Source: Pontibacter rufus (GTDB taxonomy: Bacteria; Bacteroidota; Bacteroidia; Cytophagales; Hymenobacteraceae). Taken from it: a stretch of DNA of 64,000 bases. The stretch lies in NCBI RefSeq assembly GCF_015694705.1, contig NZ_JADQDR010000002.1, forward strand, positions 124,001 to 188,000. Direction: 5' to 3'. Shown one piece after another: positions 52,901 through 61,321 of the stretch. The translations under genes were made by a program, and so were the position numbers. How positions within the stretch are numbered: position 1 is the first letter of the stretch; each line of letters begins with the position of its first letter. The notes beneath the pieces were generated by a model. It searched no databases, had not been told where the DNA came from, and worked only from the letters and a program-made list of their open reading frames with translations.

Positions 52901-53397
52901 AATACGCCCTGTGTATTGGTAACAGTACCTTTATCGGTTCCTTTAATCAGTACGGTGGCGCCAGGCAACGGACCACCGTTCTCGTCCACTACTTTGCCTG
53001 TAACATTGATGGGCGGAGTTACCCTGGCAGGCTGGGGTTTTTCCGCCGCTTTTATTACCACCGTATTTGCCTCAATAGTATAAGCTAAGGGCTGCCCGGT
53101 AAGAGATTTGTTCAGTGCCTCCTCCAAGCTTACGCCCTGCACATGAACGCTGACCGGTTTGGCCTGCCTGAGTAAGGCAGCGTTGTAAAAGAAATCAAAA
53201 CCGCTTTGCCTTCTGATCTCCTTCAGCACTTTTTCCAGCGGAGCTTGATTCTCTGATAGGGTAATCTTTTGTGCATAACCGGCAGCACTTACCTGGAGCA
53301 GGACAGAAAACATGATGAGGCATGTCAGTTTCATGATCCGCAAAACTTTGTTTTTTGCGCAGGGAAATCTCCCTGAACTAAGAGGATAAAATTTCAT
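49909..53397 (-). CDS. SusC/RagA TonB-dependent transporter with STN signalling domain (pair 1)
   Basis: 1162 residues. After the signal peptide (SVLLQVSAAGYAQ) comes an STN domain (about 44-118, APLEKVLKEIRRQSGFDFFYN) that contacts a FecR protein. Then come a carboxypeptidase-D-like repeat (about 128-210, NVTGKVVDENGGPLPGATVLIKG), the plug (VVVGYGTQKRANLTGAVSTV, VLIDGMEG, ETITVLKDAAASAIYGSRAP) and a large beta barrel ending in VTF. It imports oligosaccharides with TonB energy. The STN domain links it to the FecR/ECF sigma pair encoded just upstream. The first 20 residues before the signal peptide could be excess; an internal ATG lies at MKLTCLIMFS. Confidence 0.95.
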   Translation of the reverse strand: MKFYPLSSGRFPCAKNKVLRIMKLTCLIMFSVLLQVSAAGYAQKITLSENQAPLEKVLKEIRRQSGFDFFYNAALLRQAKPVSVHVQGVSLEEALNKSLTGQPLAYTIEANTVVIKAAEKPQPARVTPPINVTGKVVDENGGPLPGATVLIKGTDKGTVTNTQGVFVLQNVAEEAVLEISFLGYLKKEVQVAADLGTIQLEVNEAKLEEVVVVGYGTQKRANLTGAVSTVNAEMLESRPVQNVGQALQGLIPGLNLQTTGLGGELNQPLSFNIRGAGTIGAGSNSSPLVLIDGMEGNMNAINPQDIETITVLKDAAASAIYGSRAPFGVILITTKSGKAGKTSVNYNNNFRISKPMGLPSMMDSYTFALYWNEAAANDGEAAKFSDEVLERILQYQRGEIDYSTVPNPNGDRYQYYTGSNGNTDWFKEQYKSSAFSQEHNISVNGGSENTQFYASGGYLDQGGLLRHSHDAFKRYTLSGKINTNISKFARFNYSTRYVREDYTQATHQSDLFYHNIARRWPTVPVRDPNGYWTDPSEIAQLEEGGRRVNQTDWLYQQGQLTLTPLKSWNIIANANFRIKNTNNHSDVRPAYSYDVNQNPYALAVGWNSAGYSSVYEYALKENYFSSNIYSDYTFSLNNAHNFKVMGGFNSELTKYRTVAASRSGLINPSLPTINTGTEDSKAEEGQYQHWAIAGFFGRLNYNYKERYLLEVNARYDGSSRFVRDKRWNLFPSVSAGWNVAQEDFWTFDEVVQTLKLRGSYGELGNQQTSNWYPFYSKMPIGVNNGSWLVNGQQPNTAYAPGLVSTLLTWERVTSWDAGFDLALLQNRLNLNFDYFKRKTFNMIGPAPELPVTLGTSVPQINNADMESYGFELEAAWQDQVGEFGYGVRAVLADDQQRITKYPNPTGSIGTWYEGRKMGEIWGYTTLGIAKTQEEMDAHLAEVDQTTLGSNWGAGDIMYADLNGDGKIDGGTGILGNTGDRSIIGNSSPRFRYSLDLTGDWKGFDLRVFLQGVGKRDYMPSGPYFWGANGGMWQSAGFEEHMDFFRDENSPMVQAGIAGVNLDAYFPKPYFNTGKNQQTQTRYLQSAAYLRLKNLQVGYTLPDHLTSRVGISRLRFYISGENLLTFSDMIDIFDPETVGLGGWNEGKTYPFAQVYSGGLSVTF

Positions 53398-53538
53398 ACA
53401 TTTGAAATGGTTTCGGTTTTCATTGTGATAATAGTATAAGGCAAACTATTCCGGTGAGCAAACCCAGACATGAGCCGGAGGTGTTGCAAGCGCTTCCGGC
53501 TTCTTTTAATGGGCTGCTCATTGGCATGGATCAGTGGT

Positions 53539-54714
53539 CTAAGGCATAACGGTCACCCTCCTTCCTGTTATCTTAAATTTGACATTGCCTGTCAGCTCTA
53601 ATATTCGCAGCGTCTGTGCAATACTGTTTGAGCGGGAGATAATGCCTCCGAATTTCAAATGCTCTATGTCGCCCTGGTACACCACGTCTACATCATACCA
53701 TCGGGCCAGCCGGCGCATGATGCTTTTTAAATCCTCGTCCACAAACATAAAATAGCCGTTCTTCCAGGCCACCGCTTCTTCAACATCTACCGGCTGCACC
53801 GCGATGGCATTGCCACCATACCTGATAACAGCCTGCTGACCAGGCTCCAGAAGTTCCGGCCGGCTGGTTCCCTGCAGCCAAACCTTCACGGAACCTTCCA
53901 GCAGGGTAGTTTTCATAAAAGCTTCATCTGCATAGGAATTGATATTAAAGTGCGTGCCCAGCACCTCCACCACCTGCTCCCTGCTCGTTACCAAAAAAGG
54001 CATATTTTTATTTTTAACGACTTCAAAATAGGCCTCACCGGTTAACGCCACTTTCCGTTCTTTACCGTTAAACCGTGTCGGATAACGAAGCGAGGAACCG
54101 GCATTTAGCCATACTTTAGACCCATCCGGTAAAATCACCTGGTACTGGCCACCATTGGGAGTCTGAATAGTATTATAATAGGTCCGTGATTCAGCCACTC
54201 CTTCGCTGGCAGATGGCTCCGCTTTGGTATAAGTCAGCTGCCCGCCGGCTTCTTTTGTGATGCAGGTCCCCCCTTGCTGCGCCAGTTCTCCATTTGCGGC
54301 ATTATCCAAAGCGATTTTTGAGCCGTCACTTAAAATCAGGATGGCCTTGTTTCCTCCGGCCTGAATATCTGTTTCGGCTATCGGCCTGGCTATATTTATT
54401 GCTGTTGCCTGCTCCCGGTGAAGATGATAATAGAAGAACAGAACTGATGTCAGCATTGCTACAAGTATAGAGGCTGCTATCGCCCAGCGAATGGGGAACA
54501 TCTCATTTTTACCTTCGCGCTGTTTTATATCTTTTAAAATCCGGTTGTAAAGCTTTTTTTTAACTTCTTCTTCCTCTCCCATCTGCGCCGCGTCCCATTC
54601 TGATTCCTGCTTTTGCAGGGCATCATAATAGCGGAACATAGCTTCTTCTTCCGCAGCGCTTGCCTCACCCGCCAGGTATTTATGCATTAAGGTTAAAAAC
54701 TCTTCCTTGTTCAT
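53539..54714 (-). CDS. FecR-family anti-sigma factor
   Basis: 391 residues: a cytoplasmic N-terminal part (1-75, MNKEEFLTLMHKYLAGEAS...), one transmembrane helix (about 78-98, WAIAASILVAMLTSVLFFYYHL), then the periplasmic FecR domain (TPNGGQYQVILPDGSKVWLNAGSSLRYPTRF..., GEAYFEV, FLVTSREQVVEVLGTHFNI). A C-terminal DUF4974-like domain (about 310-391, DLKSIMRRLARWYDVDVVYQG) follows. It holds the ECF sigma factor inactive until SusC 1 with bound substrate signals through its STN domain. It lies 140 bp upstream of that SusC gene and 408 bp after the sigma gene. Confidence 0.95.
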   Translation of the reverse strand: MNKEEFLTLMHKYLAGEASAAEEEAMFRYYDALQKQESEWDAAQMGEEEEVKKKLYNRILKDIKQREGKNEMFPIRWAIAASILVAMLTSVLFFYYHLHREQATAINIARPIAETDIQAGGNKAILILSDGSKIALDNAANGELAQQGGTCITKEAGGQLTYTKAEPSASEGVAESRTYYNTIQTPNGGQYQVILPDGSKVWLNAGSSLRYPTRFNGKERKVALTGEAYFEVVKNKNMPFLVTSREQVVEVLGTHFNINSYADEAFMKTTLLEGSVKVWLQGTSRPELLEPGQQAVIRYGGNAIAVQPVDVEEAVAWKNGYFMFVDEDLKSIMRRLARWYDVDVVYQGDIEHLKFGGIISRSNSIAQTLRILELTGNVKFKITGRRVTVMP

Positions 54715-55122
54715 TTAAGCTATTTATATGTATGTACCGTGGGAGTGAATGTACCCCCAAAGAGATGCAGAAAAAAATTTACATTCATTTAGCTGAGGTT
54801 ACGCAGAGGAATGGGTTTCCTCTTTAAAGCACAGTATTCAGGGAGTTTCCCTGGAAGCTACGATGCAGGCACAAGTATAAAATATACCTGCTTCAGGTAA
54901 AGTATACCTGCTCCAAGGTGAAAACCTGAAGCGGGTAGAAACTCATGTTTTGATTATAAGCCCCTCCAAGAAGAGAAATTCCTTTGCGGGAAGTGAGGCA
55001 AATAGAAATAGGCTAATGCTGTTCGTTTACTTAGCAGATAAGCATACACAAGGGTAATGCCATATGCTTCGGTATGAGGAAGGGTAGACAGTATAAAGGG
55101 AAGCCGGGAAAGCCTATCAGCA
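54715..55122. other. 408-bp gap between sigma and anti-sigma genes
   Basis: No coding frame. Two direct copies of TATACCTGCT (about 54883-54914) and an inverted repeat CCTGCTTCAGGT (54887-54898) / ACCTGAAGCGGG (54924-54935) are visible, giving a possible 12-bp stem with one mismatch. AAGTATA copies occur at 54873 and 54899. It could hold the FecR promoter, an attenuator or a small RNA. Confidence 0.35.
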
Positions 55123-55704
55123 TCACCAGCCGGATAAAAAGACAGCAGTCCACAGGAGGAAGTGGCCCAGGGTTACCCGCAGACGACGCAAGGCGATGGT
55201 CAGTTGATTTTCGACAGTTTTAGAAGCTATGCCTAATTGCATGGCAATTTCCCTGGTCGTCAGATGCTCTTTGCGGCTCAGGAGATAGATTTGCCGGCAC
55301 TTTCCCGGGAGTTCGGCAATGCCCTGCTCCAGCAAGCAGTTGATGTCCTTTTCGCATAGCGCGCTTTCTCCTTCGTTTTCAACAGAAAGCTTTCCAGCTT
55401 CGCTGAGAACGTGTTGCCGTGCTTTGCCGGAGCGAATTGCGTTTAACACCTGGTATCGGACAGCGCAATATAGAAAGGCATTGAGGGATTTAATTGCCAG
55501 GCTGCTTCTTTTCATCCACAAGCTCACCAGCACCTCCTGCACGATGTCTTCCGAGGCCTGCCGATCGCGGAGAATATTATAAGCCGAAAGGTAGAGCTTA
55601 GACCAATATTTATTGTAGACCTGTTCGAACGCAGCGCGGTCATCCGCTTGAATCAACTCAAGAAGCTTCTCATCGGGCCATAACTCCACGTCATTGGTAT
55701 ACAT
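55123..55704 (-). CDS. ECF-type RNA polymerase sigma factor
   Basis: 193 residues of the Bacteroidetes ECF group. Region 2 covers about 20-90 (FEQVYNKYWSKLYLSAYNILRDRQASEDIVQEVLVSLW). Region 4 is near 130-180 (LPGKCRQIYLLSRKEHLTTREIAMQLGIASKTVENQLTIALRRLR). With the FecR and STN-SusC proteins it forms a trans-envelope circuit that switches on the SusCD 1 operon when the glycan is present. The C-terminal stretch GHFLLWTAVFLSGW is hydrophobic and often seen in these proteins. Confidence 0.95.
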   Translation of the reverse strand: MYTNDVELWPDEKLLELIQADDRAAFEQVYNKYWSKLYLSAYNILRDRQASEDIVQEVLVSLWMKRSSLAIKSLNAFLYCAVRYQVLNAIRSGKARQHVLSEAGKLSVENEGESALCEKDINCLLEQGIAELPGKCRQIYLLSRKEHLTTREIAMQLGIASKTVENQLTIALRRLRVTLGHFLLWTAVFLSGW

Positions 55705-56048
55705 GCTGCAAGTTTATACTTTAAATATAATGAGATTCCAGGAGATAATGTATTCCGGAGCAAAAAATATTATGTCATACTTATAAAAAATTTCCAATGT
55801 ATGCAGGCGGCCTGATGATGCTGGCCTTTTTGTTTAAGTAATCTCATCAGCACCGCAGCTACTACCTAAGTATAAACCCTTCAATGATGTATGCCCCGGC
55901 CTATAGTTGAGTTAAAGCCTGCTATTGTTCAAAACCAGCTATGCCAGGAGGATGCCATAGCACCATGCAAAGCCAAACGCCCGGTTAAAATTTCAACCGG
56001 GCGTTTGGCTTTAAAAATCTGCAAGGTTAACTAAAAGCCTGCAAGCTA
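55705..56048. other. Gap between SusD 2 and the sigma gene
   Basis: 344 bp without a gene. It contains the SusD 2 terminator (55969-56012) and the upstream region of the sigma gene, where the minus strand reads TATATTTA, a near match to the promoter box, followed by an AAGTATA word. Confidence 0.4.
55969..56012 (-). terminator. Hairpin terminator of the SusCD 2 operon
   Basis: Perfect 18-bp stem (55969-55986 and 55995-56012, loop of 8) located 36 bp after the SusD 2 stop. There is no strong T-run, but the stem is GC-rich. Confidence 0.7.
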
Positions 56049-57956
56049 TTATTCATGCTGCGCCCACCAGAGCGGCGTTAGCACATTGTCTTCGCCACCC
56101 AGGAAGCCTACAGCCTGTCTATAGCCATTTGCGTTGGTATTCTGCAAACTCGACGGGTATTTTAGCCGCTGCGGGAAGAACTCTATTTGGCTGGTCATGT
56201 AGTTAGATTGCGTTAAGGCAGGCAAATCAACTATCGGGTTTTCAACAGCCGGGTTCTCAAAGAATGGCAAGCCAAGTCTTCTTTGGTCGTTCCAGGCTTC
56301 CAAAGGCAGCCACGGGGTTTGCGCTATAAATTTCTGGGTGATGATCTTGGTCAGATGATCATTCTTAACCGAACCGTTTTTATACAAATCATTGTCCGGG
56401 TAAAGAACAGTAGCCACGCCGTTTTCGCCGGTGTAACCGTTTTTATATTCCATGCTATAAGAGGCGGACGGCTCTACAGTATGATCCCAGCTGACGGATG
56501 TTCCGACCCTGTTATAATCCTGGGAGCTTAAATAAGATCCCAGCGGTACACCCCAATATTCGAAGCTTTTGGCGATGCCTGTTTCATAAGCCTCTTTTGC
56601 TGATATGGGCGTGCTCCAGCCGCGTTCGGCGGCTTCCGCCAGCAGGAAATAAGTTTCCCAGGGGGCAAAAAAGATGCGCTGGTTCTGGCTATCCCTAAAC
56701 TCCTGGGACAGGCGCGGCACGGTTCCCTCAAAATAATAAACAACCTTGTTTTTGGCTCCTTTCGCGCCCCAATCGCCATTTATGCTTGGGTTCCAAGTAT
56801 AGGCCGCGTCTATTTCTTTTACCACATTACCATTGTCATCCACTAAATCCCTCTTGGTGGTTTTCGCGCTGTTAGTCCAGGATGGGTAACTGCTAAAATC
56901 AGGATTAGAAAAATATCCCGGAATGATAAAAGTCTCATAAGCCCTAGGATCGATGGTGTAAGGCAGGCCATCAAACCAGTAGCCGGCAGAAGGGTCGTTT
57001 GTTTTGGTGGCAAAGTGGTTTTCATACTTTACCCCCATCCAGTTGGCCGGTTTGATATACGTGTGAAGAGCGGCCGGTAATTGCTCCTCGGATTTAATAC
57101 CTCCCAGGCCAAAGTATATGTTAAAGAGCGTGGCAGATAAAAACTGCGGGTTCCACTCGCGGCTCATTACGCCGGTAAGCGCATCCCAGCCCGGCCTTTC
57201 CTGCACTTTGAATGTTTCATCCGCTGTCGTAATAAAATCATTGCTGGCAGCCGCATCTTCAAATTCCGCCTGTGCTTTAGCCGGGTCCACTTCGGATAAG
57301 CGCATGGCCAGGCGCATGCGCATAGAGTTGGCATACTTCTTCCATTTTGCATAGTCGTAGCCATAAGCCGGGTCCTGCTTACTCAGTCCATCCGGGTTCA
57401 CAACAGAAACATCCAGTTTCGAACTTGCATCTTTCAGCTCATCCAATATAAAATAGTAGACCGTCTTCGTATCTGAGAAATCCGGATTCACGCCCTGAAA
57501 GGCATTTATGGGAATCGGGCCAAAGTTGTCCGACATCTCGCTCATCAGGTAAGCCCGCCAGATACGTGCCACCTGCAACAGGTTTTGGGTATAAGCTTTC
57601 TCTGTTCCCGCTTCTATTTGCCCATTGGCTAACTGCACGGCAGTGTTAGCTGCATTCAGCCAGCCGGATACCTGGTTGTAGTAGGCGGTTGTCCAGCCGT
57701 CGTTATAGTAACCGGACGACAGGCCTTCGTCCTCCTGCTGGTGCGCCGCCGTTTTCCAGTACAGCACAAACGATCGCTCGGCCACATCCGGGTTCATCTG
57801 GGCGCTTATGATTGAAGTATTAATAAAGTATTCAATCTGCGCCTGGTCGGCATTGGCAGCCAGCGGGTCGACATTCAGCTCGTCAAACTTCTCGCACGAT
57901 GCCAGCAGCATGCCTGTTGCCAGCAGCATACATGATTTTCTAAATATATTTTTCAT
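56049..57956 (-). CDS. SusD/RagB-like lipoprotein (pair 2, SusD_2 type)
   Basis: 635 residues from the ATG at 57956 (MKNIFRKSCMLLATGMLLASC), with lipobox LASC at residues 18-21. It follows the SusD_2-type pattern (CEKFDELNVDPLAANADQAQIEYFINTSI; ARIWRAYLMSEMSDNFGPIPI; SMRMRLAMRLSEVDP; PWETYFLLAEAAERGW). It binds glycan at the cell surface with the SusC encoded just upstream. A longer frame from 57968 adds four residues (MLIF) and is less likely. It differs strongly from SusD 1, so the two pairs probably take up different oligosaccharides. Confidence 0.93.
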   Translation of the reverse strand: MKNIFRKSCMLLATGMLLASCEKFDELNVDPLAANADQAQIEYFINTSIISAQMNPDVAERSFVLYWKTAAHQQEDEGLSSGYYNDGWTTAYYNQVSGWLNAANTAVQLANGQIEAGTEKAYTQNLLQVARIWRAYLMSEMSDNFGPIPINAFQGVNPDFSDTKTVYYFILDELKDASSKLDVSVVNPDGLSKQDPAYGYDYAKWKKYANSMRMRLAMRLSEVDPAKAQAEFEDAAASNDFITTADETFKVQERPGWDALTGVMSREWNPQFLSATLFNIYFGLGGIKSEEQLPAALHTYIKPANWMGVKYENHFATKTNDPSAGYWFDGLPYTIDPRAYETFIIPGYFSNPDFSSYPSWTNSAKTTKRDLVDDNGNVVKEIDAAYTWNPSINGDWGAKGAKNKVVYYFEGTVPRLSQEFRDSQNQRIFFAPWETYFLLAEAAERGWSTPISAKEAYETGIAKSFEYWGVPLGSYLSSQDYNRVGTSVSWDHTVEPSASYSMEYKNGYTGENGVATVLYPDNDLYKNGSVKNDHLTKIITQKFIAQTPWLPLEAWNDQRRLGLPFFENPAVENPIVDLPALTQSNYMTSQIEFFPQRLKYPSSLQNTNANGYRQAVGFLGGEDNVLTPLWWAQHE

Positions 57957-57977
57957 GAATATAAGCAATTTATAAAA

Positions 57978-60900
57978 TTAGAAGCCTAATACAAGGTTAA
58001 ACAAAAAGGCGCGCGTGGTTGGCGGGCTCGCATTCTCAAAGCCGGTTGCGTTGGTGCCTGTAGCGTAAACAGACTCCGGATCCAGCCCATGCAAGTGGCT
58101 CTGAATGAGCCATACGTTGGTACAGGTTACTCCTACGCTTACTCTTTGCAAAGGCGTTTTGGCCAGCAGGCTGGTAGGCAAGCCGTAGCTTAGCTGCACG
58201 TTTCTTAAACGCACGTTCGAGGCGTCGTACAGGTTGGCCTCTGTGATACCCAGGTTGCCTACGCCTGCCACAGCGTTCCAGTACAATTGCGGTGTTACTG
58301 CTGTTGTGTTCTCCACATACCCTTCGCCATCAGGGTCCTGCACCACACCCTCCACCAGGATGTCCTCTCGCGCACCGTTCACCACGGTAACGGCAGCAGT
58401 GCCGTTCGCCTGCATGTCGGCCAGCGTGGCGGAGAAGATTTTGCCTCCGAAGCGGGCATCCACTAAAAAGGACAGGTTCAGCCCTTTGTAGGCGAAGGTG
58501 TTGGTTACGCCGAGCAGCGCATCAGCCTGCTGGTCGCCTAGTTTCACATTCTGCTCGCCCCGTTGTGGCAACCCGTTTTCGTCCAGCAGCAGCTGCCCGT
58601 TAAACGGACTATCAGCATCATCCACCCGCAAAAATTTGCTGCCGTAGATCTCGCCGTAATAGCCGCCTGCCTCTCCAAGAACTTGAACATCATCAAAGCC
58701 TCCCAGCGGATAGACATTTACCTCCGGCGTCAGGGATTCTATGGTATTGTTGTTTCTGGAGAAGTTGGCCATGATGTTCCAGCTAAGGCCCATAGGGTTT
58801 TCCAGAATGGCACCATCAACCCTTGCCTCAATACCTTTATTTTGGATGTTACCCGCGTTTATGATTCTGGTATTGTAGCCGCTCAACGGGTCCATTGGAA
58901 GAAATATCAGCTGATTGGTGGCATTTGACTTGTACACAGCCACATCAAAGCCGATACGGTTTTGAAGAAAGCGCATTTCAAGGCCCGCCTCATACGACTT
59001 AATCAACTCGCTTTGGATAGTCGGGTCAAACAAAGTGCCATTTCTGCTGGCTGTGGTGTTGCCGTTCGGGTCTTTGCCAATCGTATAGATATTATACAGC
59101 TTGTACGGAGCAAGGTCGTTGCCTACCACGGCATAGGAGGCCCTCAGTTTGCCGAAGCTGATCCAGGCAGGCAGCGGGTTGCCCATCGTTTCCAACATAT
59201 CGGTGAAAACATAGGATGCACTAACTGAAGGATAGAAGAAAGAACGGTTCTCTTTGCTCAGCGCCGAGGACCAGTCATTCCGGCCTGTAACATCCAGGAA
59301 CAGGTAGCCGTCCCAGTTAAGCTGCGCCGAGCCATAGATCGAGTTAATCTTTTTCTGCCAGAAACCCTGTCCGACTGTCGGGTTGGAAACGCCATTGTTC
59401 AAGGAGAATAGATCCGGGACCACCAAGCCGCCTGAGCTGCTGTAAATTTCGCTAAACTGCTGTGACATCAGGTTGCTGCCCAGGATAACCATGCCGCCCA
59501 GTTTGCCAAACACATTGTCCTGCTTGGCTGTAAGCAATGCACTGTAGTTAGTTTCGGTGAAGTTTTGCTTGCCCAGGCTATACCTGCCATTGGCTACAAT
59601 CGGGCTGCCCGCGTATACTTTGGCTTCGGAGTTGGTGTAATACTTGTCTGCGCCAGCTTTGATCTCAGCAGTCAGCCAGTTGGTAAAGTCATACTTGAGC
59701 GAACCGTTCATGATATACCGGTCCCGGATGTCCTCATTAAGGTTATACTTGCTGTTCCAGTAGGGGTTTATCTGGTTGCCGCCGCCGTACCATATCATGT
59801 TTCCCTCCTCATTTACAGGTGGGTTAAATTGGCGGATATCCAGCGAGCGCGGCAGCATGTACAGAGTGCCATACGAGTTGCTGGTGTTAGAGCCGCCAAT
59901 AGGCCGGTTCTCAGCATTTGACCTGCTGTACTGTATTTTGGTGTCGATGGTCCACCTGTCTTCTTTCCCGAAGTCGGTTATCGCCCGCGCCATCAGGTTT
60001 GTTCTGGTCAGTTTGGTACCCGGAATTATACTTTGATCATCCAGACGACTGTAAGAAGTATAAAGCGCGGTGGATTTGTACTGCTGCTGCAACGACACAC
60101 TCTGGTTAGACCGGATGCCGCGCTGGAAATAGTTCTCTATGTTGTCATACGTCTGTAATGGCACGTTTTCGCCGTTCCAATTTTCCACTGCCTGGCCTTC
60201 CGCCTTGGGGCCCCAGCTCAGGTTAGAGCGGTTGTCATAAATGCCGTTGCTTCCCTGCCCGAATGAATCCTGTAGCTCGGGGTGTGTAAATATACTTTCG
60301 ATGCCAACCGTAGAAGAAATGGTGATGCCCAGGCCCTTTTGGGGTATGCCTGATTTGGTAGTGATCAGGATTGCTCCGTTACCGGCCCTGGAGCCGTACA
60401 GTGCCGCCGCCGCCGGCCCCTTCAGCACCGATATGCTGGCAATGTCTTCTGCATTGATGTCTGAAAGGCCGTTGCCCATATCTAAGGACGGGTTCCAGTA
60501 GTCGTTGTTTATGGCCCCTGTAGCATTGCTGATTGGGATGCCGTCCACCACAATAAGCGGCTGATTGTCTCCGGTTAAAGAGTTATTGCCCCTTAAAATA
60601 ATTTTAGAAGACCCTGCCGGGCCGTTACTGGAGCGAATTACCTGCAGGCCGGCTACTTTACCTGAGAGCGCGTTAACCACGTTAGGTTCCCTGGCTTCTA
60701 CCAGCGTTTCGCCTTCTACTTCCTGCATGGCATAGCCCAGAGATTTCTTTTCCCGCTCAATACCCAACGCGGTTACAACCACCTCACCGAGTTCGCTGGA
60801 GTTGCTTTCCAGTACCACATTGATCGTGTTGCTTTCGCCAACAGGAATTTCTTTGGTTTTGTACCCAAGAGAACTGAAAACAAGCACCGCTCCTTCGCCG

Positions 60901-61106
60901 TTCACTGCTACGTTGAAGGTTCCATTATCATCTGTCGTGGCCCCGGTGGTGGTTCCTTTCACCTGCACAGCTGCAAAGGAGATAGGGGCGCCCTTTTCAT
61001 CTTTTACAGTGCCAGAAATAGTTCGCGTTTGCTGTGCAAATGCCAGGCTCACGAAAAAGCTCAGCACCATACAAAGCAGGAACCGCTTGGTAATAAAGTT
61101 TCTCAT
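57978..61106 (-). CDS. SusC/RagA TonB-dependent transporter without STN domain (pair 2)
   Basis: 1042 residues. Signal peptide ending LAFAQ (residue 25), then a carboxypeptidase-D-like domain (TISGTVKDEKGAPISFAAVQVKG), the plug (VVVTALGIEREKKSLGYAMQEV, PLIVVDGIPISN, SISVLKGPAAAALYGSRAGNG) and the barrel ending in NLVLGF. Unlike SusC 1 it lacks an STN domain, so it is not tied to the FecR/sigma circuit; the neighbouring ROK regulator is the more likely controller. It lies 22 bp upstream of SusD 2. Confidence 0.95.
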   Translation of the reverse strand: MRNFITKRFLLCMVLSFFVSLAFAQQTRTISGTVKDEKGAPISFAAVQVKGTTTGATTDDNGTFNVAVNGEGAVLVFSSLGYKTKEIPVGESNTINVVLESNSSELGEVVVTALGIEREKKSLGYAMQEVEGETLVEAREPNVVNALSGKVAGLQVIRSSNGPAGSSKIILRGNNSLTGDNQPLIVVDGIPISNATGAINNDYWNPSLDMGNGLSDINAEDIASISVLKGPAAAALYGSRAGNGAILITTKSGIPQKGLGITISSTVGIESIFTHPELQDSFGQGSNGIYDNRSNLSWGPKAEGQAVENWNGENVPLQTYDNIENYFQRGIRSNQSVSLQQQYKSTALYTSYSRLDDQSIIPGTKLTRTNLMARAITDFGKEDRWTIDTKIQYSRSNAENRPIGGSNTSNSYGTLYMLPRSLDIRQFNPPVNEEGNMIWYGGGNQINPYWNSKYNLNEDIRDRYIMNGSLKYDFTNWLTAEIKAGADKYYTNSEAKVYAGSPIVANGRYSLGKQNFTETNYSALLTAKQDNVFGKLGGMVILGSNLMSQQFSEIYSSSGGLVVPDLFSLNNGVSNPTVGQGFWQKKINSIYGSAQLNWDGYLFLDVTGRNDWSSALSKENRSFFYPSVSASYVFTDMLETMGNPLPAWISFGKLRASYAVVGNDLAPYKLYNIYTIGKDPNGNTTASRNGTLFDPTIQSELIKSYEAGLEMRFLQNRIGFDVAVYKSNATNQLIFLPMDPLSGYNTRIINAGNIQNKGIEARVDGAILENPMGLSWNIMANFSRNNNTIESLTPEVNVYPLGGFDDVQVLGEAGGYYGEIYGSKFLRVDDADSPFNGQLLLDENGLPQRGEQNVKLGDQQADALLGVTNTFAYKGLNLSFLVDARFGGKIFSATLADMQANGTAAVTVVNGAREDILVEGVVQDPDGEGYVENTTAVTPQLYWNAVAGVGNLGITEANLYDASNVRLRNVQLSYGLPTSLLAKTPLQRVSVGVTCTNVWLIQSHLHGLDPESVYATGTNATGFENASPPTTRAFLFNLVLGF

Positions 61107-61214
61107 ATAAATTAAATTAAGGGTTTAAGATATCAAGTAAATGGACATAAGTATAAAGCGGAACGTGCCGAGCACCAGGGACATCAGACACGAAAAATTT
61201 TAAGGGGAGAATTA

Positions 61215-61254
61215 TGATTCTCAATGCATTACATATTGAATTTGATAAGAATCA
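61215..61254. promoter_or_regulatory. Nested inverted repeat upstream of SusC 2, candidate ROK operator
   Basis: TGATTCT (61215-61221) and AGAATCA (61248-61254) form outer arms; TCAAT (61221-61225) and ATTGA (61235-61239) form inner arms. It lies about 110-150 bp upstream of the SusC 2 start, in the gap after the ROK gene. NagC/Mlc-type operators are AT-rich palindromes, so binding by the adjacent ROK protein is plausible but unproven. Confidence 0.3.
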
Positions 61255-61321
61255 AGGTATAAAATTGATTTGAGGCTATACTTAGCTACAGTTGATTAAC
61301 CCAAGTAGTAATTCTTTATAA

